Source: an uncultured Prevotellaceae bacterium (GTDB lineage Bacteria; Bacteroidota; Bacteroidia; Bacteroidales; Bacteroidaceae). From it: 64,000 nt of DNA. How positions within the stretch are numbered: position 1 is the first letter of the stretch; each line of letters begins with the position of its first letter. The position numbers and the translations under genes were made by a program. The notes beneath the pieces are model-generated. The model worked only from the letters and a program-made list of their open reading frames with translations, was not told the DNA's origin and did not search any database. The stretch is taken from the NCBI GenBank assembly GCA_946188395.1, contig CAMHUU010000008.1, positions 21,594 to 85,593 of the forward strand, in the 5' to 3' direction. Shown in pieces: positions 51,101 through 59,678 of the stretch.

Positions 51101-52628
51101 CGTCGCCCCCGCCATAAGGCTTAGTCTCGCCGCCATCCATAAACCGGCGCTCATACTCGGTAGCTGCCATGATGAAACCACCCAGCACCTTGCCTTCGGT
51201 ATAGAAACTCGACGACGACGGATCATCGACAGTCGGCTCTGTGTCGCGCCCCATCAGGTAATAGGCCGCCGAACCGTCACGATAGTTGGAACCACCCAAA
51301 CCAGCCGACTTGCAACTGCCAATGAGGTGGACACCGCCATTCCCGTCGGCAACCATAAACTGCTGCACGAATCCCTGATAGGCTCGCTGGGCCATATCGC
51401 TATAGTCGGTATCGAACAGCCCCAGTCGCATACCCTTCAGGTACGCTGCTATGAAGATGGCCGTACACGAAGCCTCCAGATAGTTAGCCACCGGACCTGC
51501 CGTATAACGGTAACTGCTGTTGTAGTTACTTGCCGTAAAACTGCCGTCGTGATTCAGCAACTGATACCAACAGCCCGACGCAGCATCTTGCTTAGCAGCA
51601 ATGCCGGCACCCAGCTGTTGCAACATCTGGTGCATCGTCACATAGTCGGCAGTCGCCGTACGTCCGGCCTGCTGCATCTGTTCCAGCACATCGACCAGCG
51701 CCAGGAAATACCAAGCGACGGCCCGTCCCCAATATTCCTCTGAATGATAGACCTCTGCCCCCTGCTCTGCCGAGATGCCGGCCCATCCGCTGGTGTTGGC
51801 AGGATCGGCGGTAAAGGCATGATACAACAGCTGCACGTCTTTGTTCCACAGATACTTCCAGGCTATCGTAAACTGACGGACCAAGAGCGCCCAGTCGTCG
51901 TCGCTGATGGGGGCATACCCCGAGTATTCGTTCTGCAACTGAGCCAGCAGGGCCGGACCCATATACTGCCCGTCGCACCACATCTGATTCGTGTAACTCG
52001 ACTTATGCCACCAGCCGCCAGCAGCATCGGCCAGCGTCGACGCCTTGATGACGTAGGTGGTATTGGCCGCACTGATGCCTTTCAGCGCATCGGCGAAACG
52101 GGCATCTGCCGTCTCGATGGTTTGTGCGTTGGTATACTTCTCGCCGTCGGGAAAGACATTGGCTGCTGCCAACTCACGCAGCTTGAAATACAATTTGACG
52201 GCGTTCAAGTCGTCGAAACTCTTGCCTTTCTTGCCGTTCGACGAAATGTCCTGACTGTTACCGTAATGCTGCACAGCATAGTACCATGGTCTGACATCGA
52301 CTGCGTCGATACTGCGATAGTAGTCGACAGCTTCTATAACAGCCTTCGCCACCAGTCCCGGCACATAGTCCAACGTGGTTTTCGTACCCGTAGGGGCTAC
52401 CGTCTGGTGTCCTGTGGCATCATATACACCGAAGCCCGCAGCCGTCGAGTTGGCCTTGAAGTCGTTCAACCGAGCGTTGATGACTATTTCTGAATAGCGC
52501 ACTCCTTCTGTGAATACACAGTGTTCACCCTTCGTCGTCGGGATGCCGTCAGCAGACTTAGTGGCACCCCATGCCGTCATAACCGATACGGCAAAACATA
52601 GCATTGCAAGTAGTTTTGGTTTCATCAT
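48159..52628 (-). CDS. Secreted GH105 - beta-helix - FN3 - PL1 pectinolytic fusion enzyme
   Basis: A 1489-residue exported protein. Residues about 45-500 are a GH105 unsaturated-uronyl hydrolase (MWCDGQYMGPAL with Asp219, EEYWGRAVAWYFLAL near 298). About 505-800 is a GLUG-type beta-helix with repeated GIVGRIGN/NCYTTSKI strands. About 815-920 is fibronectin-III-like. About 925-1330 is a PL1 pectate lyase (FPGAEGYGRYARGGRGGKV, DNIVRFLRARRGLG, HTILDHVTASWGTDE, FHHNLLANC). A calcium-loop segment (DSDNDGLPDWWE) follows and the C terminus ends in an NLAGQRV...GIVVVKGKKG tail. The chain could cut pectin and then remove the unsaturated end residue it creates. Confidence 0.9.
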   Translation of the reverse strand: MMKPKLLAMLCFAVSVMTAWGATKSADGIPTTKGEHCVFTEGVRYSEIVINARLNDFKANSTAAGFGVYDATGHQTVAPTGTKTTLDYVPGLVAKAVIEAVDYYRSIDAVDVRPWYYAVQHYGNSQDISSNGKKGKSFDDLNAVKLYFKLRELAAANVFPDGEKYTNAQTIETADARFADALKGISAANTTYVIKASTLADAAGGWWHKSSYTNQMWCDGQYMGPALLAQLQNEYSGYAPISDDDWALLVRQFTIAWKYLWNKDVQLLYHAFTADPANTSGWAGISAEQGAEVYHSEEYWGRAVAWYFLALVDVLEQMQQAGRTATADYVTMHQMLQQLGAGIAAKQDAASGCWYQLLNHDGSFTASNYNSSYRYTAGPVANYLEASCTAIFIAAYLKGMRLGLFDTDYSDMAQRAYQGFVQQFMVADGNGGVHLIGSCKSAGLGGSNYRDGSAAYYLMGRDTEPTVDDPSSSSFYTEGKVLGGFIMAATEYERRFMDGGETKPYGGGDGTKEKPYLISSAADLAQLANDVASTPNFSRGRYFKLTADIVINESVNAVSQTDLQNGKAFPQTAMIGDYAGENDYTPFQGVFDGDGHVISGFYTVPNANYVGLFRVLEGAEIRNLGLKDCFVYAGAYLSCLAGLVKDSRIINCYVVDSKIVGWGSNSGPLGGQIFGTSKIQNCYTAMTLSTKNDTVGIVGRIGNGTTEQVVIENCYTTSKITTSKSNKAGVTATNAEGSVVRYCYFTSASGANAVWPAQDKGTTEDCQQMTEEEMQTDEFVDLLNSHAESIPSACRWTKGTAGPVHNYSEMTPDAGGRDVATLATDPVPADGDYHAAVDGEENMLQWTLPIDGKTAKQYLYLGTDQETVKAATPDGAAATLGAKDQSYTLTTRLSSHTTYYWRIDREDAEGLVTVGDVWSFQPRHEAFPGAEGYGRYARGGRGGKVVYVTNLQNDGEGSLRWALTNGSGPRTVMFKVSGIIDMGFSPCWVDDQVTIAGQTAPGKGICLKHADVGVGSDNIVRFLRARRGLGTPAQTGNAIGTVYSNHTILDHVTASWGTDETFSSRGSYNVTLQRSMISEALGIAGHRNYDEGTNHGYAATIGGDIGSFHHNLLANCYGRNWSMGGGADANGRSKGRLDMFNNVVYNWYSRTTDGGAMRMQFVNNYYKMGVDTQKKILFSADNETGGDRDQLAYVSGNIRENKDGSLTYDKLGETYRATGPQPEVTWQDAPFWDSWAAIETAQDAYKSVVSDVGANQPFADLTDQRIVTETINRSYTYVGSKSGIKGEIDDEQDAGGFEDYPEEQRPEAYDSDNDGLPDWWEEIRGTDPATPAGDFAETNLDKEDDGYTELERYLDFMAQPHVFVQPASSATISLSALFAGYTLQPVYTAEVVGTGVAIQQNDAELTVKSTGGNTIATVLIGVKDAEGSSYQRRLCVAVSNNSTTPTAVRSIAAGTENPAAQYNLAGQRVDNAYQGIVVVKGKKGYKRSK

Positions 52629-52657
52629 TTTTTTGCTTTGTTCCAGTAATTTGGTGA

Positions 52658-52665
52658 CAAAGTTA
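52658..52665 (-). promoter_or_regulatory. -7 box for the GH105-PL1 gene
   Basis: TAACTTTG on the minus strand; the T-run of the upstream gene's terminator directly abuts it. Confidence 0.65.
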
Positions 52666-52704
52666 CAAAAAAAAATGGAACGGAGGTGTAATTCCGTCCC
52701 ATTT
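52666..52704 (-). terminator. Terminator of the 537-residue protein gene
   Basis: Twelve-base stem (AAATGGGACGGA/TCCGTTCCATTT on the minus strand, one G-U pair), 8-base loop, followed by a run of nine Ts. Confidence 0.9.
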
Positions 52705-52738
52705 AGGTAGATTTCTTAGTCAAAATGACTAATACGCT

Positions 52739-54352
52739 TTATTTCTGCATGAATTTTCTGCCATTCATGATGACAATACCCTTATAATCCTTACCAACCT
52801 TCTGACCAGCGAGGTTGTAGATAGCACCGTCGGCTACGCGAACAACCTTCACGTCGCTGATGCCTGAAGCACCACCACGGGTAAGCTCTATCTTCGTGAT
52901 GAACACGTTGGTGCTTGCCTTTGAACGGGCAATCTTAATGGTCTTGCTGCCAGCCTCTGCGTTGATGTTGTAAGTGCGGGTGTTGGGCTGCTGTGCAAAG
53001 TCAGGATGGATGTTGTTCCAAACAACCTCTTCGCCCTCGTCGATCTCTGCGCCGTTCTCGAACAGCATGTAGAGCGTACCGTTGGCATCAGTATCCTTAT
53101 TACGATAACCGGTAATAGCGAGCACGTCACCAGCCTGCAGAGCCTCGTCGAAGGTAACGGTTACGTTATCAGTCTCGATGTCTGCCTTCTTCTTATTGAT
53201 ACGGATAGTCCAATAGTTACCATTCTGATAGTTTACACTCTCGCCGTCAGTAGCGACAACAGTACCACCCTTGACGGTTGCACCAGCTTCGGCACCTTCC
53301 CAAGAGAATACAACACCACCCTCAGCGCTAGCACCAGCGTCCTTCACGGTAATCTTCTGGATGCAGAATGTGCTCTCGAATGCCAGATAGGGGTTGTCTA
53401 CCTTTGCGGTCAGCGTATAGGTGTTATACTCGTAAGCTGTGGGGAACTCAATCTTGATACCACCACCGTCGTCGAAGGTCTCAACAACATCCTGACTGGT
53501 AATCTTCTTGGTCGTGCCACCACTCTTCGAAGAAGCCAGCACCATCTCAATCACCTGACCAGCCTTGGCGGGAATCATCACCTCAGCAGCCTTGTTGAAT
53601 GCCAGGTGCTTGCCACCATAGTTGCTTCCTTCAGCTGCGGGATAGTTGCGGTAGAACACCATCTTGTTGTTCTCCAGTGCACTCCACTTCAGACCCTTGG
53701 TGGGCTCGAACACTACACCGTCAGCGCAGGTAAACTCGGTACCATCGGGCAGACCAGCCTTATTGTAGACCTGCTGCCAAGCAGCACCACCGTCCTCAAC
53801 AAATACACCGGCATCACCAAGGTTTCCTTCGAGGTTACCAGTTCCGTCAACCTTCTGAGTAGGCAGAATGGTGAAGTCCCAAACACGGGTACCACCTTCA
53901 GTGCTGCCACCAGCAAGTGTGACAACAACGGTGTTCATACGAACCTGGTTGGTAGAAGAAGTCATTGAGAACGAAGCAGCATCGCCAGTCCAAGTACCAA
54001 CCTTACCCTCATAAGCATAAGTACCAGCAGTAGCATCAGTAAAGCAGCCGGGGCCATACTTGGCATCACCCTCAGCAGTGCAAGAGATCTCAACCTTTGC
54101 AATGTTACCTGCAGTTGAAGTAACGGTGAAAGTAGCACCCTTGTAGCAACGATACTGGTCAGTCAGGTTCATGCAACCATTGCTGACAGCAATCGTCACA
54201 CCGTCCTTCGTGATCTGGTCTTCACCAGGGTCAGAAGAAGTTCTTGTACCCTTGTCAGTGGCTGCATCAAACGTAACAGTTGTCTGAGCCATTGTACTCA
54301 TACTCATCATTGCCAATGCGGCAACAAAGAAAAAGCGTAAACTTTTTTTCAT
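52739..54352 (-). CDS. Secreted beta-rich protein with C-terminal sorting-like tail
   Basis: A 537-residue protein with a signal peptide (KKSLRFFFVAALAMMSMSTMAQ) and repeated beta-sandwich-like segments (residues about 25-150, 155-345 and 350-490), rich in Thr, Gly, Asp. I recognise no catalytic motif. The C terminus (IYNLAGQKVGKDYKGIVIMN, then GRKFMQK) matches the tails of the GH105-PL1 enzyme and the C10 peptidase, so it is probably exported by the same route. It has its own promoter and terminator between the SusC/SusD pair and the lyase gene. Confidence 0.8.
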   Translation of the reverse strand: MKKSLRFFFVAALAMMSMSTMAQTTVTFDAATDKGTRTSSDPGEDQITKDGVTIAVSNGCMNLTDQYRCYKGATFTVTSTAGNIAKVEISCTAEGDAKYGPGCFTDATAGTYAYEGKVGTWTGDAASFSMTSSTNQVRMNTVVVTLAGGSTEGGTRVWDFTILPTQKVDGTGNLEGNLGDAGVFVEDGGAAWQQVYNKAGLPDGTEFTCADGVVFEPTKGLKWSALENNKMVFYRNYPAAEGSNYGGKHLAFNKAAEVMIPAKAGQVIEMVLASSKSGGTTKKITSQDVVETFDDGGGIKIEFPTAYEYNTYTLTAKVDNPYLAFESTFCIQKITVKDAGASAEGGVVFSWEGAEAGATVKGGTVVATDGESVNYQNGNYWTIRINKKKADIETDNVTVTFDEALQAGDVLAITGYRNKDTDANGTLYMLFENGAEIDEGEEVVWNNIHPDFAQQPNTRTYNINAEAGSKTIKIARSKASTNVFITKIELTRGGASGISDVKVVRVADGAIYNLAGQKVGKDYKGIVIMNGRKFMQK

Positions 54353-54403
54353 AAGCGTTTAAATTGAATTGAAGTTAATAATATTATTTTCAAGTTTGTG
54401 CTG

Positions 54404-54411
54404 CAAAGTTA
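54404..54411 (-). promoter_or_regulatory. -7 box for the 537-residue protein gene
   Basis: TAACTTTG on the minus strand, 51 bases before the ATG. Confidence 0.6.
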
Positions 54412-54454
54412 GGAAAAAAAGTTGAATGTAGAAAGCTTTTTGAGATTTTTTTTC

Positions 54455-54491
54455 AAAAAAGATAAAGGGCAGCCCTTTTCGCCGCCCTTTA
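54455..54491 (-). terminator. Terminator after the second SusC/SusD pair
   Basis: Eleven-base stem (54463-54473 with 54481-54491, one G-U pair), loop of seven, T-run at 54455-54460 on the minus strand. Confidence 0.9.
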
Positions 54492-54512
54492 CCTTATATA
54501 TAATTACTTCTT

Positions 54513-56366
54513 TTACTTGTTGCGCACATAAGGATCGTAGCCGGGATTCTGGCCAAACTCCTCAGCATTCTGCAACTTGTCGAGGAACGTAGTGGGGATG
54601 GGCCACAGGTTGTTGTGCTCGTCGACCACGTCGTTACCATCCCAAGCAGGATTGTGCTGACGGATGTAGTTCACCAGGTTGCCGGTACGCTTCAGGTCGA
54701 ACCAGCGCAGCCACTCGCCACACAGCTCGCGGGCACGCTCTTCCAGTATCCACTCTACCGTCATGTCACTGGCGCTCACCTGAGCCTCGCTCAAGTCGTG
54801 ACCGGGCTTCACCACGCGGGCGTTACGGATTTCGCTGTTGATAATCTGTGCAGCAGTACCGGGATCACCCAAACCAATCTTAGCCTCAGCAGCAATCAGC
54901 GGCATCTCGGCATAGCGCATCACAGGAGCATCGGCAAAACCGACGTTACCGTTAGCAGCCTGCAACAGAATGGTGCCATTGGGATCGCGATCCCAGATAC
55001 GATACTTTCTGAAGCGGGGGAACGCTTCGTACTTCGTCTTGATATCACTACGAATACGGCAACCGCCCTGTGCATTCACGGATCCTACGTCGTAAGTGTC
55101 GTTGCAACCTACCAGACAGATTCCTTCGTTGGCAGCAGCCACCTTCTGATCGGTAGTTACAGCCTCCTTGGTGAAACACAGCACGACATCATCGTTCTCA
55201 ACAGTCTTGCCCACCAGCTCGGGAACGGCATTATAGTTGTCGGCCATACCCTTTTCCCAGGTGTACGAACCACGACGGTTGTTTTCTACAAAGTTCTCCT
55301 GGAAGAGCACCTCGTAACGGATGTCCCAATCCTTCCACAACTTCAGGAAGTAGTAGGTAGGCATGAGCAGCACGCTCTCTTTCGGGTATTCCCAGCTGTC
55401 GCCACTCGTCGTGATACCAGCACGGTCAGTCAGACGAGGAGCCCAGTACAGGTGCAGACGGTTGGGGTTCTTCGGGTTGGGGTTCAGCGAAGCGTCCGAA
55501 GAGTGCGACACTACCCACAGGAACTCGGTGTTCGTCTTGTTGTTCTTAGCCTGCCAGATCTCATCGTAGGTTTCATATAACTTGATACCCAGTGACGCCT
55601 TGTTGTCTATCACATACTTGGCAGCATCGTAAGCCTTCTGGTAGAAAGCCTTCTGCTCGGCACTACCGGCAGTCTCGTACTGGGCACGGGCCAGACAGAC
55701 ACGGGCCAGCAGACCATAGGCGGCCTTCTTCGTTGCACGGCCTATATTGCCTTTATAAGGCTGTACGGGCAACATCTGCGAAGCCTTCTCAGCATCGGGA
55801 ATGATAATCTCGTCGTAAATCACCTTGCGGTCTGTACGCACTGCGGTGAAGTTAGGCTCGTCGGTACCGGCAGTACGCATCTCGATGTCACCGAACCACT
55901 CTACCAGCCACCAGTAAGCAAAAGCACGGGTAAAGCGGGCCTCGCCCTCGAAATCGTTACGAACCTCGTCGGTCAGTCCCTTCGTAGTGGGCAGATACTG
56001 GAGCACCGAATTGGCAATGTTCACATTGTCGTAGTTGCGCTCCCAGGCACCTTTTACCTGACCGCGATCGCCCTGCAGATTCACAAAGCGCGTCAGCTGC
56101 ATACCATACTCGTTCTTCTCGGGCACGTTGGCCCAGATGTCGCCGGCACCCTCGAAATACAGCACGGGGTCCTCACGGCCGAAGTATTTCCACTTATAGT
56201 TGTAATACAACTGGTTCACCAGACCTTCCATACCCTGCGCAGAGGCGAATACGGCGTCGGCACCCTCGTTCGAGGGGTTATATTCATCCAGGTCGCATGA
56301 GGTCAATCCCAACGAACTGGCTCCAAGGAGCAGCGCTCCCACGAAATATTTATTGAATAGTTTCAT
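54513..56366 (-). CDS. SusD/RagB-family glycan-binding lipoprotein
   Basis: A 617-residue SusD-like lipoprotein (ALLLGASSLGLTSC, cysteine near 24). The SusD_N pattern (ARFTRAFAYWWLVEWFGDIEM near 145-165) and the C-terminal RagB pattern (ILEERARELCGEWLRWFDLKR near 545-565) are both clear. It follows its SusC partner after 19 bases and ends at a terminator. Confidence 0.95.
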   Translation of the reverse strand: MKLFNKYFVGALLLGASSLGLTSCDLDEYNPSNEGADAVFASAQGMEGLVNQLYYNYKWKYFGREDPVLYFEGAGDIWANVPEKNEYGMQLTRFVNLQGDRGQVKGAWERNYDNVNIANSVLQYLPTTKGLTDEVRNDFEGEARFTRAFAYWWLVEWFGDIEMRTAGTDEPNFTAVRTDRKVIYDEIIIPDAEKASQMLPVQPYKGNIGRATKKAAYGLLARVCLARAQYETAGSAEQKAFYQKAYDAAKYVIDNKASLGIKLYETYDEIWQAKNNKTNTEFLWVVSHSSDASLNPNPKNPNRLHLYWAPRLTDRAGITTSGDSWEYPKESVLLMPTYYFLKLWKDWDIRYEVLFQENFVENNRRGSYTWEKGMADNYNAVPELVGKTVENDDVVLCFTKEAVTTDQKVAAANEGICLVGCNDTYDVGSVNAQGGCRIRSDIKTKYEAFPRFRKYRIWDRDPNGTILLQAANGNVGFADAPVMRYAEMPLIAAEAKIGLGDPGTAAQIINSEIRNARVVKPGHDLSEAQVSASDMTVEWILEERARELCGEWLRWFDLKRTGNLVNYIRQHNPAWDGNDVVDEHNNLWPIPTTFLDKLQNAEEFGQNPGYDPYVRNK

Positions 56367-56385
56367 AGTTTACTTCCTCTCTTAA

Positions 56386-59300
56386 TTAAAAGTTGACATT
56401 CAAACCGATAGTCACACTACGCTGCTGGCCCTCGGGATCGAATTCCTTCATCCAGTCTTTCTTGACAATGTAGAGCGGGTTGTTCACCGTAGCATAGACA
56501 CGAGCACTCTGTATGTTGATCTTCTTGACGACCGACTTGGGCAGCGTATAGCCCAGGGCAATGCGCTTCAGCTTGATGAACGACTGCTCGCAGTAACCCA
56601 GCGACTGATAGCCCACATAGTCGAACAACTTGCGGTTCAACATCAGTCCGGGCAGCGAACCGCCTTCGTTCGAGCCGGCTACCCAATAGTCCATCGTGGT
56701 GTACTTGCCACCGGTAGACGGGTCGAAGCTCGACAGCGGGCTCTCACCCCAGTGTCCCCAGCGGGCGTAGATGTAAATGCTCAGATCCCAGTTCTTGTAA
56801 CGGAAGTCGTTGTTGAAACCCATAAACCAGTCGGGCGACTGCGAACCGATGTAGTCGATATCCTTGTTCTGGTCGATGACGAAGTCACCGTCCAGGTCGG
56901 CCACCTTCACGTCACCGGGCTTGAAGGGCTGCGTCTTGTCGGCATCCTTGAAGTACTTGGCGGCTTCAGCCTCCTCGGCAGTCGTCCAGATGCCCAGGTA
57001 GTTGAAGGTCTTATACGACTTAATGGGGTGTCCGATCATCAGTGTCGAGGTTTCCTTGTTCGTACCAATCTGGATGTCCTCGCCGTCAATCAGGTCGAGA
57101 ATCTTTTCCTTATTGGCCGAGAACGACAGTGTCGAGTTCCACTGGAAGTCCTTGCTGACAATGTTGCGCGAATTGATGGTCACCTCGACACCGCGGTTGC
57201 GGGTAGAACCGATGTTGGTGTAGGTAGCGAACTTACCGTCGTTACCTGCCGATGTGGGCAGCGAACGCAACAGAATCAGGTCGGTAGTCTTCGTGTTATA
57301 GTAGTCGAACGTGATGCTCAGGCGGTTGTTGAACAGCATCATGTCGAAACCGAAGTCAATGGTCTTCGACTTCTCCCACGAGATGTCCTTGTTTCTCACC
57401 AGATAGTAGTCGCCGCTAGCGGCACCCATCAGATAGCGGTTGGCAGCCTCGTCCTGGAAACCGAAGCTCCAGTTGGCGAAGGTAACACCGGTCGACGAGC
57501 CGTAGACGGGAATACCGGCATTACCGGTCACACCGTACGTCAGACGCAGTTTCAAGTCATCGAGCCACGACTTCGTACCCTTCATGAAGGGTTCGTCGCT
57601 GGCGCGCCAAGCGATAGCTGCCGAAGGGAAGGTATCCCACTTGTTGCCTTCAGCGAGCACCGAAGCACCGTCGCGACGCAGAGAGGCAGTAAACAGATAG
57701 CGGCTCTTCCAGTCGTAGCTGATACGTCCGGCATACGAGAAGTTCTGCTGCTTGGTATAGGCGCTGGCGTGTGTCGAGTGTCCGTCGCCACCGTCGTTGC
57801 TGGCCATGTTCCACCACAGGTTCGAGGCCAGTGTCTGGTTGATGGAACTTGCCGTCAGGTAGTCCGACGTCTTCTTGTTCCAGGTGGTCAGCAGGGTGAC
57901 CGACAGGTGATGGTCCTCGGGCAACATCTTGAACTGGTAGGTCAGAATGTTGTTCCACTCCACATACAGGCCGGAACTCTTCTCCATGCGGGCTTTCGAC
58001 TGGTTGGTACCGTCGCTGATGACCGTTGCCGAATAGATATCGGCATAGTCGCCCCACGAGCTGTTCGTGATGTGGGTGTTGAACTGTGTGCGGAAGGTCA
58101 GTCCGTCGATGGGGTGAATGTCCAGATAAGCGTTGGCCACCACGTTGGTGCCGTATCCCTCGCGGGCATACAGATTATCGGTCACCGTATTGATCAGCGG
58201 GTTCACGTAGTCGGTAGCACTCAGGGGGCGCTCCACCAGCACGTTGCCCAGCAGGTAGGCGTTCGTAGCCTCGTCGTAATAGCCGTAGGGCGAACCGAGC
58301 TGCATGCCCGTTGTCGGCGTGCTCTGATAGGGCGACGACTCGCTGCGATTGTGCGTCAACTGGAAGTTCACACCGGCATCAATCCACTTATACAACTTAT
58401 GGTCGATGTTGGCACGCAGCGTATAACGGTCTGTACCGCTGCTCTTCTTCCACTTGTTGCCGTCGTTGGCATAGCTCACACTGAAGCGTCCTGTGGTCCT
58501 CTCGTTACCACCCGAGAGTGTCAGCGAGTGCTGGGTGCTCCACGTGGTCGACTTCTGCAGCTCCTTGTCGTAGTCCGTCCACGCTCCTGCCCTATAGGCT
58601 GCCAGTGCGGCAGGACTGCTGAACAGGTTCAGGTCGTCAGATGTAGAACTCCACTGACCGGCATTCGCAGCAGCGATGCGATGAGTCTCGTAGTAGTTCT
58701 CGCCCGAACGGTAGTCGGGGTGCTGCTCGCGGAAACCAGCTGTGACGAAACCATTGTACGACACCTGCATTTTTCCGGCCTCAGCCTTCTTGGTGGTGAT
58801 GATGATAACACCGTTGGCACCCTGTGAACCGTAGATGGCCGTCGACGAAGCGTCCTTCAGCACGTCGATGGTCTCAATGTCGTCGGGGTTCAGGTCGCCC
58901 ATCGAGCCACCCTGCACACCGTCGATAATCACCAGCGGGGCATTGCTACCGTTGATCGAACGGTTACCGCGAATACGCAGCTCGCTGCCGTTCACGTCCA
59001 GACCGGTGATGCGTCCCTGCAGAGCCGTAGCCACGTCGCTGGTCGGCGTCTGCAGAATGACGTCGCTCTTCACCTGGGCCACAGAACCCGTCAAGTCGCG
59101 CTTACGTACCGTACCGAAACCGATAACCACCACTTCGTCCAGTCCCTGGGCGTCAACCTCCATGGCGATCTTCATGTTCTGACGAGCCTGCAAGGTCTGC
59201 GTCTTGTAACCCGTATAGGTCAGCTGAATCTGCTTGCCTTCGGCAACGTTAAGGGTAAAGTTTCCGTCAAGGTCAGTAATGGTGCCACCGGTACCACCGA

Positions 59301-59493
59301 CGATTTTCACGGTGACGCCAATCATCGGCTCACCCGTTTCATCCACTACATTACCTTTGATCGACTTCGCCTGCTGCAACTCAGCAGGCATGTTGGAAGG
59401 AATCGCTGTGTCCGCCTTCGCCGTAGCGGGCAGAAACAGGAAAGTTGCCAATCCAACAGTCAAATAGGTCATAAAAGCTTTTTTCATGTTCAT
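56386..59493 (-). CDS. SusC-family TonB-dependent glycan transporter
   Basis: A 1035-residue receptor with signal peptide, carboxypeptidase-regulatory-like domain (KGNVVDETGEPMIGVTVKI near 49-67), the LDEVVVIGFGTVRKRDLTGSV segment, plug (DDIETIDVLKDASSTAIYG, GANGVIIITTKKAEAG) and barrel ending in GLNVNF. Together with SusD and the downstream pectinolytic enzyme it suggests import of pectin oligosaccharides. I find no clear TAnnTTTG box in the 185-base divergent gap to the C10 gene; such genes are often driven by alternative sigma factors. Confidence 0.95.
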   Translation of the reverse strand: MNMKKAFMTYLTVGLATFLFLPATAKADTAIPSNMPAELQQAKSIKGNVVDETGEPMIGVTVKIVGGTGGTITDLDGNFTLNVAEGKQIQLTYTGYKTQTLQARQNMKIAMEVDAQGLDEVVVIGFGTVRKRDLTGSVAQVKSDVILQTPTSDVATALQGRITGLDVNGSELRIRGNRSINGSNAPLVIIDGVQGGSMGDLNPDDIETIDVLKDASSTAIYGSQGANGVIIITTKKAEAGKMQVSYNGFVTAGFREQHPDYRSGENYYETHRIAAANAGQWSSTSDDLNLFSSPAALAAYRAGAWTDYDKELQKSTTWSTQHSLTLSGGNERTTGRFSVSYANDGNKWKKSSGTDRYTLRANIDHKLYKWIDAGVNFQLTHNRSESSPYQSTPTTGMQLGSPYGYYDEATNAYLLGNVLVERPLSATDYVNPLINTVTDNLYAREGYGTNVVANAYLDIHPIDGLTFRTQFNTHITNSSWGDYADIYSATVISDGTNQSKARMEKSSGLYVEWNNILTYQFKMLPEDHHLSVTLLTTWNKKTSDYLTASSINQTLASNLWWNMASNDGGDGHSTHASAYTKQQNFSYAGRISYDWKSRYLFTASLRRDGASVLAEGNKWDTFPSAAIAWRASDEPFMKGTKSWLDDLKLRLTYGVTGNAGIPVYGSSTGVTFANWSFGFQDEAANRYLMGAASGDYYLVRNKDISWEKSKTIDFGFDMMLFNNRLSITFDYYNTKTTDLILLRSLPTSAGNDGKFATYTNIGSTRNRGVEVTINSRNIVSKDFQWNSTLSFSANKEKILDLIDGEDIQIGTNKETSTLMIGHPIKSYKTFNYLGIWTTAEEAEAAKYFKDADKTQPFKPGDVKVADLDGDFVIDQNKDIDYIGSQSPDWFMGFNNDFRYKNWDLSIYIYARWGHWGESPLSSFDPSTGGKYTTMDYWVAGSNEGGSLPGLMLNRKLFDYVGYQSLGYCEQSFIKLKRIALGYTLPKSVVKKINIQSARVYATVNNPLYIVKKDWMKEFDPEGQQRSVTIGLNVNF

Positions 59494-59632
59494 TTGTTTT
59501 GATTAGTAACTAAATATGCAGTCTCATTTCTCTATAGACGTTTGTGTGCTAAAATTGTCATCATTAGGCCACATTACGACAGAAAAAGTAATAATATATA
59601 GACATAAAAAAACAATAATCAAAAAAATTTTG

Positions 59633-59640
59633 TATCTTTG
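59633..59640 (+). promoter_or_regulatory. -7 box for the C10 peptidase gene
   Basis: TATCTTTG on the plus strand, 38 bases before the ATG at 59679. Confidence 0.7.
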
Positions 59641-59678
59641 CACCCAGAAACCCATTATTAACAAAAACCGTTTTTCGC

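Noticed and set aside
56752..58827. 691-residue plus-strand frame inside the second SusC gene
   Set aside because: Same reason: shadow of a clear SusC coding sequence on the other strand.
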